Source: Cylindrodendrum hubeiense (taxonomy: Eukaryota > Ascomycota > Sordariomycetes > Hypocreales > Nectriaceae). From it: a stretch of 64,000 nucleotides of DNA. Below are positions 47,087-58,092 of this stretch, piece by piece. Both the position numbers and the translations under genes were made by a program. Location: the NCBI GenBank assembly GCA_014621425.1, contig JAANBB010000102.1, positions 42,390 to 106,389 on the forward strand, given 5' to 3'. Position 1 is the first letter of the stretch. Each line of letters begins with the position of its first letter. The notes below the pieces were generated by a model. It ran no database searches and was not told the DNA's origin. It saw only the letters and a program-made list of their open reading frames with translations.

Positions 47087-49650
47087 ATGAGTCTTGGTAC
47101 AGCCAAATGCAACAAGATGGCGACCACGGCTGTTGGGGAGCAGCAGCAACCCACAGTGACCATCGCTGGCTGTGCTAGGTCATGCGTCGACTCTTTCCAG
47201 AAGTGCCTGAATAAGGCTGCTTGTGTCCGTTATCGTGAACTATCATTAGTGGAGGATCAGCTTGCGAGATTTTCCATTTGGGGCGCCAACATCCAGGTCT
47301 TTGCTGCTGGCCGAGACTCTTTAGACCACCGTGTGCGAGAGGCGCCCGATGTTCAAGACATCGTCATTGGTCTTCTGCAGGCACTGGGATACAGAGTTGA
47401 GAAATGTGAGTGGTAACTGTTTCCAAGGGCTCGATTTTACGTCCACTTCGCTACTGCTTACTGACCACGATCCGCCTCCAGGCTCACATATTCTCGATTC
47501 TGTCGATCCAAACGCATCTGATGACACGGTTGAAATTGTACTGAAAGACTTTGATGCAGCGCTTGAAGGGATAGTGAATGGGATAACCCTCCTTCATAAG
47601 ATCTCGAATACCATTCGCAGGGCCAGCAAGGACACTCAAAACATCAAAGCAGCGAAAACATTCAGGATCCAAGATGACGAAGGAAATGATGTTGAATCAT
47701 TTTTGCAAAAGTTGTTTGCCAACCACATACGCGACCGATTTCCTGGAACTAGCGACAAAATTCAACAACGTCTTGCCAGTACCATGTTGCTGCGTCGTAA
47801 AATAATCCTTTACCGGAGGGCTCGCTATGGCAAGACTTCAATCCAGCCTCGACAGGTCCCATCCCAGCCTGTGATATCACTGCCCAAGCCTCAGCCTACG
47901 ATCAGCCTGCCGCGGCAACCCGTCACGCATCAAGGCAATCTCACTGATTCTCCAAGCGCTGCGCCACATTCAGTAACGCATACTGCGACAACTCTATCTC
48001 CTGAAAGCTTCCAAAAAGCCTCTGCCCCGTCAGTGATTTCGGTATCCAAAACAGTTGCACTGAGTAACCATGATGAACTCTGCTTTCCTCCTGCTCCTTG
48101 CAGCGGTCCGTTGCGAAAATACAATAGATTAAAGAGAAAAAAGGAAGACAAGCATAGAGGGTTTTTAGAAGCTACCCCGGGCTATAAAGCGGAGGGCGAA
48201 CCATCACCTCTCTACCTGCAACGAATCTCAGCCAACGAGATTAAACATAAGGAGGAGTTGGAAAAAGACTGGAACGAATGGCTGAGGGCGATAGGGGAAG
48301 TGACTTGCCCCTTTTGTTTCTACGCTGTACCGATTCGGGAAGCTGTCCACGAGCAGAAATGGAAGTACGTGACAGCTCAATTCCGATTTCAGACACATGG
48401 GCCCACTCAAGGAGGAGCCGGGCCTTTGACGTGGGAAAACTAACATTCATAGGCTACATGTCAAAAATGATCTTGACCCATACGTCTGCCTTTTCGAAGA
48501 CTGTGACTCGCCGGAACATTTATACAACCACAGCAGCGCATGGCTCAAACACATGAGAGAGCACGCTTTACGATGGCGCTGTACTTCAAAGTCACACGGA
48601 GAGTTTACAGGTGCCACAAGGGACGAATATCTCAATCACATGAAAGCTAGCCATCCTGGCAAGTTCAGTGATGCCCAACTTGGGGTTCTAGCTAATAGGA
48701 ATGCCCGGATGACCGGTCCTTTATTCAAGTCCTGTCCACTCTGTGGGATCGAGGAAGTGGATGGCAGCATGGAAGACCATGTAGTAGGACACATGCGCTT
48801 CATTGCTCTTAAGTCGCTACCGAGTTACCAGGAAGATACAGAGAAATTGGACGACGACTCCGAGAGCCAGAAGGACAGTCTAGCTACATCAAGACCACAC
48901 AGCAGGAGCACGATCAAGAATGATCCAGAGAGAGATACTCCAATAGTGTTTCATGACAGTGAGGCTGACAGATCAACATTCCAGGGTAGCCAAAAAGCAC
49001 CGGCATACGACCCATCTACTTACTTCATCAATGAGAATCTGTTTGATGGGGTCCCTGAAGACCACCGGCGATCTTTTGAATGGGGATTTATCCCCGATGC
49101 TCACGAGTCATCTACACAGTTGGAAGACGATCCGATTTTACAGGCATTCATCCAACGACTGTTCCGATTACAAAGCGAACCCCCCATGGCTGCAGGAGCA
49201 TTGGACCCAGATTGTGCCATATGTCGGGCTCCAGCTACCTTCGCGTGCGAGTGTGAGGCTAAAGCCCTTGACATTGCCGTGAACCAAGCAGAAATAATAA
49301 TGATGGCACCCCTTTACAGAGACCTACGAAATTGGGCACGAATGAAAGCAACAAACTACGTTTTAAGCAATTTCAACTCGCATTGGGAGGAACCAAATGA
49401 GTCAAAGACTCCACAAGAACAAAAAGACATCGTGATGGACACTTCAAATCTTCACAAACATTCACACCAGGAGGTTAATGAAGTATGGCAAACTGCAGTT
49501 CAGGAGTATCCTGACATCCTGGACCATTGCTTTCGCCTACCTAGTCTCACTCTTCCGGCCGATGATGATCCTGCGGTGCGCGATCCGCCTCTCAGTGCAA
49601 GAACGCATCGAAAGAATAAAAAAGCTGCAGTCAGGGCCCCTGAAAGATAA
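47087..49650 (+). CDS. AcuF-like C2H2 zinc-finger protein with helical N-terminus
   Basis: Exons 47087-47405, 47482-48364 and 48453-49650 give 799 aa (789 if it starts at 47117). Residues 1-110 form a helical module with FQKCLNKAACVRYRELSLVE and DQLARFSIWGANIQVFAAGR, found at the front of many fungal signalling and STAND-type proteins. A Pro/Gln/Ser linker follows. From residue 382 there is an array of atypical zinc ligands: CPFCFY; then YVCLFEDCDSPEHLYNHSSA with LKHMREH; WRC…YLNHMKASH; CPLCGIEEVDGSMEDHVVGH. This is the arrangement I recall as the AcuF-like C2H2 domain. The tail has a Cys-rich patch (CAICRAPATFACECEAKALD) and a helical end. Molecular function unknown; likely nuclear or adaptor (inference). 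It is head-to-head with the DUF7580-PNP gene. Confidence 0.82.
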
Positions 49651-50998
49651 TTGAGTTCATGAGATTCTACTTCAATCTAGGAGTGTATCTCTAAGAAAGA
49701 AGCCATGGAACTTACTATTAAATATAAAGCGGATTTCATCTAGTTTGAGATCACCACTATCTGTAACTTTCGGCTAAGGTTTCTCAATATATGTATCTAG
49801 TACTCGTTGTTGATGCCCTGTTGCATTCATTGTGTGCATACAATTATACTCAGTGAAATGGGTCCTTATCTTTCAGGTAGATATTATTTTTCCATATTTT
49901 GTATCTAATCTAGAGGAGATTTCTTTCCATTCGGGAGACAAGATATGTTGTGACTCTCGAATCCTCATTATAGCTCGCGGTTTGCGGCGAAGTGCACGAC
50001 GCACGTGGTGATGATTGAAAATGTATACTAAGCTGCGAAAGATTTCCGCACCTAGTTGCTAGAAAGATGTGTCAATTCGAATCATTAATACTATCATACC
50101 AGCGCGTTGGCAACTAGGAGTGTTTCATGCAGTCAAGACATGTAGCGGTTATAGAATCTGACCCTGTTTTTGACTATAATAGTCCACCGCGTATGCCATG
50201 ACATGGGTTGTGACACTGGTGGTGGCATCTAGCCTGTGGGAGCATGCATCATGAGGTGCATGTATAGGGTAACTGTTAGCGTGGGTATTGGTTCGGTCTC
50301 CCTCAAACACAACATCCTCCTCCTCGAGAGGACGCGTTACCATAACCTGGACTCATAGCACCAAACTGGCACCAGAGCTTGGAGAGATGGCAGGCTGCAA
50401 ATAACCTCATGCAACAATAAGAGCGGCGAGTCTGGAGCGACAACAACAACGCCCCACCATGACTCGAGCCCGGTTGGCGATCAAGAGCCAAACCAGACAT
50501 GGTCTCCACAGGGGGCGCCCTCGCTAGTACAAAAGCGTGTTAAACCCATCGGTTAATGTCAAAATTGGCGAGCGGTAATTCTTTTAAAACCCCGGTTATC
50601 CTCGACCTCGGTAAATCAACTGCCTACCAGCATGAGTCAGGTAGCCTTGTATCTCTCCATCGCGTATTTGTTGCTATCCAAGGGGCCGGGCTACTAACAA
50701 GACTAGCTACTTTCGTCTAATGCAGGGATTCCAGGGCAAGATTCGACCAGGCACGTAATTTCACTGATTGAGAAATCAGCTGAGTGCTACAGGTCTCGTC
50801 ATGCCTGATTTTAGGCCCTCTTGCCAAGCCCTCGTTGCATCTTCCATCCAAGATATCGATTCCACTTCACTGACGTACATGAGCAATATTTAAATGCTTA
50901 ACGCTGTCACTCAATTCCATATACAGCATATTACGAATCGAGCGTTGTACTATCTTGGAACAGAAATACACGATCCAGACCAAGTAACAGACACAGCC
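49651..50998. other. Intergenic interval, about 1.35 kb
   Basis: No supported gene. AT-leaning just after 49650, with TATATGTATC- and AATATAAAG-like tracts compatible with a 3' end, then mixed sequence leading into the promoter of the DUF1479 gene. Confidence 0.55.
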
Positions 50999-52540
50999 AT
51001 GGCAACCACGACTACAGAGATTATCGAACAACTCCAAATCCTCGCAGAGGAGCAAGATTCGTCCGTGTATCTCACAACGTTGGCCTTGAATTTAATAGCT
51101 AACATGAGATCATCAGAGTTGAATTCTTAGACCAGCGGTTTGCCGACTTGAAGAAATCACTGATCAAGCCTGAGAACAAGCAGAAAGTGATTGAGTCTTA
51201 CAACCGGCTTCTAAAAACGTTGAAGCTTGAAGTCGATCACATTGAGAAATTCGGATCAGCTCTTGTTCCTGAGATTGACTTTGCCCATGTCCGGGAAAAT
51301 GGTTAGTCGTGCCCCTTGAGCTTCACATGCTAGGATATCTGTTTCGGGTTCCTAACACTGCTCCCGTGTAGGCGGCAAATTGCCCCCTGCCTTCGCCGAT
51401 CTTGTTCGTGAACGTGGGTGCGTTATCCTACGAGGTGTTGTCAGTGAAGAACAGGCGACAGCATGGGAATCATCGTTGAAGACGTATGTTAAGCGTCATC
51501 CAAATGTGGGAGGGCATCCAAAACACTTGCCGGTCGCCTGGAATGTGTTTTGGACCAAGGCACAGATGGAGATGAGATCCCATCCGGCAGTTCTGGAAGC
51601 CATGAAAAGCGTCTCACGACTGTGGCATGCGGCCGACCCTCAGACACCGATTGATTTCGACAGCCAAGTCGTCTATCCGGATCGGATTCGGATTCGATAT
51701 CCGAGCGACGACTCAAGCCAGTTTCCCCTGGCACCCCATCTTGACAGTGGCGCAATCGAAAGATGGGAGGACAAGGTCAATCGAGAAAATTACCGCGCAA
51801 TCTTTGATGGAAACTGGCAAGATTGGGATGGCTGGGCCGCTGATTTCCGCGTAAACTCTGCCACCGATCTTTATCACAGCGGAACATCCTGTTCTGCTTG
51901 GCGAAGTTTGCAAGGTTGGTTATCGCTCTCCCATACCAACACCGACGAGGGAACCCTGCGACTTTTACCGAGCCTGAAGCTCTCCATGGCCTATATTATG
52001 CTGCGGCCTTTCTTTCACACTGGAGAGTTTGATGATAGTCTTCCCACGTTCCCTGGAGCAGCGCCAGGATGCACCCAGTTCTTTCCAACGGTCGAGCACC
52101 ACCCAGACCTGTCTCTCGACAAGTCAATCATCGGTATCCCACCTGTGCGACCGGGCGATTATGTCTTCTGGCACTGCGACCTGGTCCACGGCATTGATAA
52201 GCTTCACAGGGGAAAGGTTGACTCAAGCGTGTCGTACAACGCTTGCAATCCCTTGACCCCGTACAATATCGAGTCCCTGTTGGAGACCCGGACTGCTTAC
52301 GAGGCAGGCGATGTGCCTGTTGATTTTGCACGGTCCCACGGTTCCTACGAGAGGGAATTCCAGCATGATGACTGTGGTGCCAAACGGGAGAATATTTGGA
52401 GCGACAAAGGACTCAGAGCACTAGGTTTGAAATGGTTTGATGAAGAAGAAGAGGGCTTGACTCCTGGCCAGAGAGAAGTTAGACGACTGGCAAATGAAAA
52501 GTTGGGACTGAAAGATGACACTACTGTAGTGATGCGTTAA
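50999..52540 (+). CDS. DUF1479 family Fe(II)/2-oxoglutarate-type oxygenase
   Basis: Probable non-haem iron dioxygenase of the DUF1479 (YbiU-like) family; substrate unknown. The last exon, 51372-52540, is certain; it joins a preceding exon ending at 51301 (AAT G|GC GGC) that reads RFADLKKSLIKPENKQKVIE, then EIDFAHVRENGGKLPPAFAD. A first exon from ATG 50999 (MATTTTEIIEQLQILAEEQD) must be spliced across a stop-containing stretch between about 51058 and 51115; either a GTCCGT donor with the CAG at 51113, or another pair, restores frame, so this joint is uncertain. Core: RERGCVILRGVV, iron ligands in LAPHLDSGAIERW (H-x-D), LQGWLSLSHTNTDEGTLRLL, and the distal His in GDYVFWHCDLVHGID. About 460-470 aa in all. 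Confidence 0.88.
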
Positions 52541-52609
52541 AACGCGAGGGTCACAATGTGAGGGTATTCAGAATGTAAGAAAGAAGGTTGTTTTTCTATC
52601 TCTGTGGTC

Positions 52610-52700
52610 GTGGGCTCGGGACCGTAAGGGTCCCGGCCCACGTGATCGCACAAGGCCTGATGCCTCAGGCCCGATCTCGAGCTTGAAGCTCGGGATCGGG
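52610..52700. repeat. Three consecutive GC-rich hairpins
   Basis: 52610-52623 pairs with 52628-52641 (loop GTAA, one indel); 52654-52660 pairs perfectly with 52665-52671 (loop TGCC); 52670-52684 pairs with 52686-52700 (14 of 15). They begin 69 bp after the DUF1479 stop and end where the AT-rich block begins. Confidence 0.8.
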
Positions 52701-54317
52701 CTTCCCGCATTATATCCCTGGTTTTTAAAGGAGGTTATTATTATCCCTAGTGATCCCCACTGGTAATACCTTTTAATTTGTTATTCCTTCCTTTTTCCTT
52801 CTATTCTTTGTGTTCTCATATTGATTATTTGATTGTATAGTCGTATAGAGTTTTTAAGGGCTATTTCTTTGTCCTTTATGATATCTATTATAGTCCTTTA
52901 TCTTTTTTGAAGGTTATTGGGTTAGCTATCTTGAAGTTAGTGATAACTTTCTTATTAATATCCTTAACTTAGATCTAGCTATTATACTCTGGGATCTACC
53001 CTTTTTATTATATTTAGAAGTCCTTGAAAGGTATAGTCTTTTTTCTGAGTTAGTGGACTTATTATTATAGGATCTAGTCTATGATATATTACCTATTATC
53101 TTTCTCTATAGGGCCTGATTTATCAGGGTAAAAGGTATTAGTATAAGTAGGTTAGAATTATTAATAGGATATTATAGGATATATTCTTTAAGTGAGGGGT
53201 AATTTAAGTTTAGTAATAAGATCTTTAATTATTTATTTAATTATAAAGGGATTAGTATATTATTAAGATAGCTTTTTTATTAGCTTTTTAGGAAGATAAT
53301 ATTTATTATAAAGTTATAGATATACCTTATTCCTAGTCTTAAATTAAATAAGATAGTATTTTATATTATACTATCTTTTTATCTTAATAGCTATAAAGTC
53401 TATTATTAGTTATATTATCTTCTATATAATTTTGTGGAGGAAGGGTAGGTTAGTAATTTTCTTATTATCTAGTTAGAATAACTCTAAGAGCTTATAAAGA
53501 TTAATATTATAAATAGATTTATAAATAGATATATAAATTCTAATATTATAAGTATTATTAAGATTTTATTATAAGGCTAGAAAGATCTAGATTTAGTTAA
53601 TATTAGAGCTTTCTATATAGTGAAATTATAATATAATCTTAATAATCTGATTTCTTTATTTAGAAAGGTTATTAACTTAAGAGTAATATATTATAATTAT
53701 TATAAGCTTAGTATTAAAGAGATTTTAGAGAGTCTTTTAAAAAGAGAATATAAACTTAGAATTATAATCTAAGATAATAACCTTTAATATACCCTAATCT
53801 AATAATATAAATTATTAAATGAGGACTATAGTCTAATAGGTTATTAAGTAAGTAAAATATCCTAGAATTAAAAGGTATTACTTATTTACTATATATATAA
53901 TTATTATAAGAGTATTAAAGATCTTAAAGTCCTTAAAAGTCTATAGGGAATTTATTAATAAAATAGGTAATAGGTTAATAATAAAGTTAATTATAATAAT
54001 ATATATAGGATATTTTAGGGATTGAATAATTTAATAGTTATTAATATAGGACTATCTATTAGTCTAATTTAAGTAATAAATCTAATAACTATAAATATAT
54101 TTTTTAATAGTATAAGTAAGGTTATAAATATAGAGATCTAAGAGTTCTTTTATTATTTTTTTAACTCTAAAATAATATTAGTTATTATAAGTTATCTTAA
54201 GAATTTTAGGCTTTAAATTATATAGTATATAGAGATAAGTGTAATTATTAATATCCTGGTAATAGAGTAATCTATCTTAGAAAATAAAGAATATTCTAGG
54301 CTTAAAGATATTTATAA

Positions 54318-57300
54318 GGTAATTATTAGAGGGGTATGACTTTTTATTACACAAATATAATCTTACACAAGTATAACTTTTCTATCACTCTTATTAACTT
54401 AAAAATAATTATTAGTATATAGGAATTCTACTATATTTCCTCTTTATACCCCTTAATATTTAATCTATTATAATTAAAATAATCTTACTTCTAGGAATAA
54501 TTATTATAAATATCCTAATAACCACTCTTAGAGCCCACTCCCAATCAATATCCCCCACCCCCCCCCAGATTAAATATATCTTACCACTAACAAACTAATA
54601 TCAAATTAGATCTTAAATCCTAAAGACAAAATTAAAGTCCAAGTTCTAGTAATTAATTAATCCCTTAGAAGTGCTATCGCGTAGAGTATAATATTAACTC
54701 ACTGAGTCTATTATACTAATTGAGTCTATTATACCCTTTAAGTTATTATATTAAATATAATACCAATCTATTAAGTCTATTATATCCTTTAAGTCTATTA
54801 ATTATAATTAATATTATCTCTCTATTTTACAGTACTAGAGATAATAATACTATTAATAATCTCTTTATATTATATCTATAATAATTCTCTAATATCCCTA
54901 GACCTTATAATTAATAAGATATAAATAAGTTAATCTAAATAATATATAATAATCATGAAATCTATTTTAATACTAATCTTATCTTAATTTCATTATCTAC
55001 TTATTAAGTAATAAGCTTAATCCTAGGTAAATACCCATACTTATTATTAATTCCTATATCTTATATATCCAGCCCTCTAATATCTCTAATACCACCTTAA
55101 GCAATAAAGGCCAAATTCTAATCTACTCTAAAGCTTATATAATAGGTTATTAGAGAAAGCTAGTATCTCACACTTAATCTTACTTATTAATATAAATAGA
55201 TATATAAATAGTAGGAGAGATAGGGCTAGTCACTATTAAGCCCAGAGGCCTATAATCCCCCTCTACTATACTCTCTATCTTAAGATTAATAATTAATATT
55301 AAATTCTCTAATAGATATATCTCTTATATCTATATAATCCTCAATTTCCCTGAAACCAAAGCTAATACCTAATCCTCCTATTCTAGATAATACTATCCCA
55401 GATATAAAGACTCTCTTTAAGATAGTTAATATCTTTATAAAAGAATATAGGTTTGATATTATTTAGTAATATAAATATTAATATTAAGACTAGAAGATCT
55501 AATATATATTTCAGTATAATTAATTTAGATAATTATAACCTATTAAAGAAGTTAGATTATAATAATAAAAGTCTCGGAAATATAACTATAAGTAATAGAT
55601 TATTACTAAAGCCCTTAAAGAGGGAAAATAGTTCTTATAATAATATCCAAATATAAAATATAATAAATATAACTATAAGCCTAGTCTTATTCTATTAGCT
55701 TATCCTATTTATTAATAACTTACTTTACCTATTAGGATCACTCTTAAGATTATAAGTTAACAGGTTAGTATATATACCTATAATATATAAGTAATTATTT
55801 AAGATTAATACCTAGATACTAGCTTTACTTAAAAGGATATCTATAATATTAAGATTATAATTAATTATAATAAGTTAAATAGGTATATCTCTATTATAAC
55901 CCTAATTAAGCTTTTTAATAAGAATAGAATTCCCTACTTAATAAAATAAGTAAATAATAAACCAAATCAAGTCATTAACTTAATATAGACCTTTTTCTAT
56001 TATCTTTAAATATAAAAACACTTTCTAGATATTATTAGCTTTAATAATATATATAATATTAACTAGTTCAAGCTACCCCTCTTCTAAATAATTAGATAGA
56101 TATATTTAGGAATAGTCTTTAATATAGTATTTAGCTTAATTAATAATAAGAGATAGAAAGAATTCTAATTCCTTATAGAGGGAATTTAATAGCTAATTAA
56201 TAAATAATCTATTAAAAACCTAATTATTATTATTATAGATTTTAATAAGTTAATAAAGGTAGTCTTAGATAATCAGTTTCCTATATTATAATAATAACTA
56301 TATATTTACTATATTAACTCTAATATCCTTCTCAAATCAAAATAGAAATAGTTTAAGCTATCTAAACTTACTAGTAGCTCAGATAATAATAATCTTAATA
56401 AATCCCCTTAATATTATACCTAGCTTAGTCTAGTTAACTAAATATTAATTAATAACTTAATAACTAATAAAATTCCTTATACTTATTAAAATATCTTTCA
56501 GATATAGAAGGTTATATTATTTACTAATAATAAGATAGTCTATAAGAAAGCTTAAAAAATATTATATAAGAAGTTTTATAATTAATAATTAATCTTATAT
56601 TATTTATATAGCACTTATATACCTATAAGAGCTTAATAGACTTATTATTTTATTAAGATATACTATAACTTTAATATTTACATTATATCTAGTATAGAAA
56701 TAAATAATAATAATATTAAAAGCTATTTATTAAATAATATAAGCAATCTCTTTTACCTTATTAAGATAATATAAGATATAATAAAAGATTAAGAGTATAA
56801 TTTCTTAGATAAGTATATAATAGATAAGATACTTATAGTATATAATCTCTCTAGACCAAGCTCAGAATACCTAGGTAAATTATAAATAATAATCTCTTTA
56901 AAGAACCTGGTCTTAATATAAGAATAATATTATATTACATATAAGATAATACTAACTAAAAAGAATCCTTTTCCAACTCCTCTATAAAACTATAATAATA
57001 AATATTCTATCTTAATAGAACTTAATATCCTATACTCTTATATAATTTATAAGAAATTAGATTTAGATCTATAATTTATAAAGTAAGATATCTATCTATA
57101 TTAGTAATTTTAAGAATTATTATTATAAGATCTATATTATTATATCCTTGACTTAAAGATTATTTTAATATTATATGATCACCTAAAAAATATATTATAA
57201 ATCATACTCTCTAATTTAACTATTAAGATTAATAATTAATCCTAGATTATTAATACTTAATTAATTATTATTATATTAATAAGCTAAGTAATAAAGTATA

Positions 57301-58092
57301 AGTGAGAGAGGCTAGTAGGAAGCTAAAACTAATTAATATTAATAAGGATTAAATAGGAGATAAGCTAATAAGTCAGATTAATTATATAAGTGACCTATAG
57401 CCAGTTAGCTATATTTAGTCCTGAATAACTTACTAGAATATAAGCTACTAGGTAAAGATTATAACCTAATATCCATAGAACAAGAAATTAATAAAAACTA
57501 ATAAATAATAATAGAGAATAATATAAGATAGAAATAATAGGATTTTAATCACTTATAATTAGAATATGAATTTAAATCTTAAGGATTAAAATTATATTAT
57601 TATAATTAATTATATATTAGGTTATCTTAGTAATATTATAATAGTATTATCAGATTATCTTAGCAATATTATAATAATACTATCAAGTTATCTTAGTAAT
57701 ATTATAATAGTACTATCAGGTTATCTTAGTAATATTATAATAGTACTATTAAATCATATTAATTTAAGGCAATCTGATAGTACTATTATAATATAATTAA
57801 AATGACCTAGTAGTATTATTATAATATAGTATAATTCTAATCACTTATAGTTAAGCTAAGAATTCAAATATAAGAGATTAAAATTATACTATCTTAATAT
57901 AATAGTAACAGAATATTATAATCACGGACTTAATATAGGTATAATAGCTATTAGTTAAGCTAGTTTCATTACCTTTAATTATGTGTATATGTGGAGATCT
58001 TTTTTTTTAAGCTAATAAGAATTATAGAAAAAGTCATGCTCACATAAGATTATACCCGTATAGTAAAAAGTTATGCCCCTCTAATAATTACC
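54318..58092. mobile_element. Terminal-inverted-repeat DNA transposon, degenerate
   Basis: The left end (54318-~54406) and the reverse complement of the right end (~58003-58092) align over about 88 bp, both opening GGTAATTATTAGAGGGG. Nearly all differences are C/T or G/A, with one single-base gap. The 8-mer ATTTATAA sits directly outside each end (54310-54317 and 58093-58100) as a target-site duplication. Total 3775 bp. Eight-base duplications fit hAT; long inverted repeats also suit MULE-type elements, so the superfamily is open. No transposase frame survives. The 8-mer is A/T only, which lowers its weight, but its position is exact. Confidence 0.8.
57620..57751. repeat. 33-bp tandem repeat, four copies
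   Basis: Four adjacent 33-bp units beginning GGTTATCTTAGTAATATT, differing by a few transitions. The sequence just after (about 57771-57795) carries the inverse of the unit's end. The array lies in the subterminal right part of the inverted-repeat transposon, where such arrays often bind transposase. A further ~55-bp direct repeat pairs about 57541-57595 with 57834-57890. Confidence 0.85.

Noticed and set aside
55453..55656. 67-codon frame inside the inverted-repeat transposon
   Set aside because: Asn/Ile/Lys/Leu-dominated translation of AT-rich DNA with no transposase motif.
57620..57751. Regular repeats considered as a CRISPR-like array
   Set aside because: Units are directly adjacent with no unique spacers, in eukaryotic AT-rich transposon DNA.
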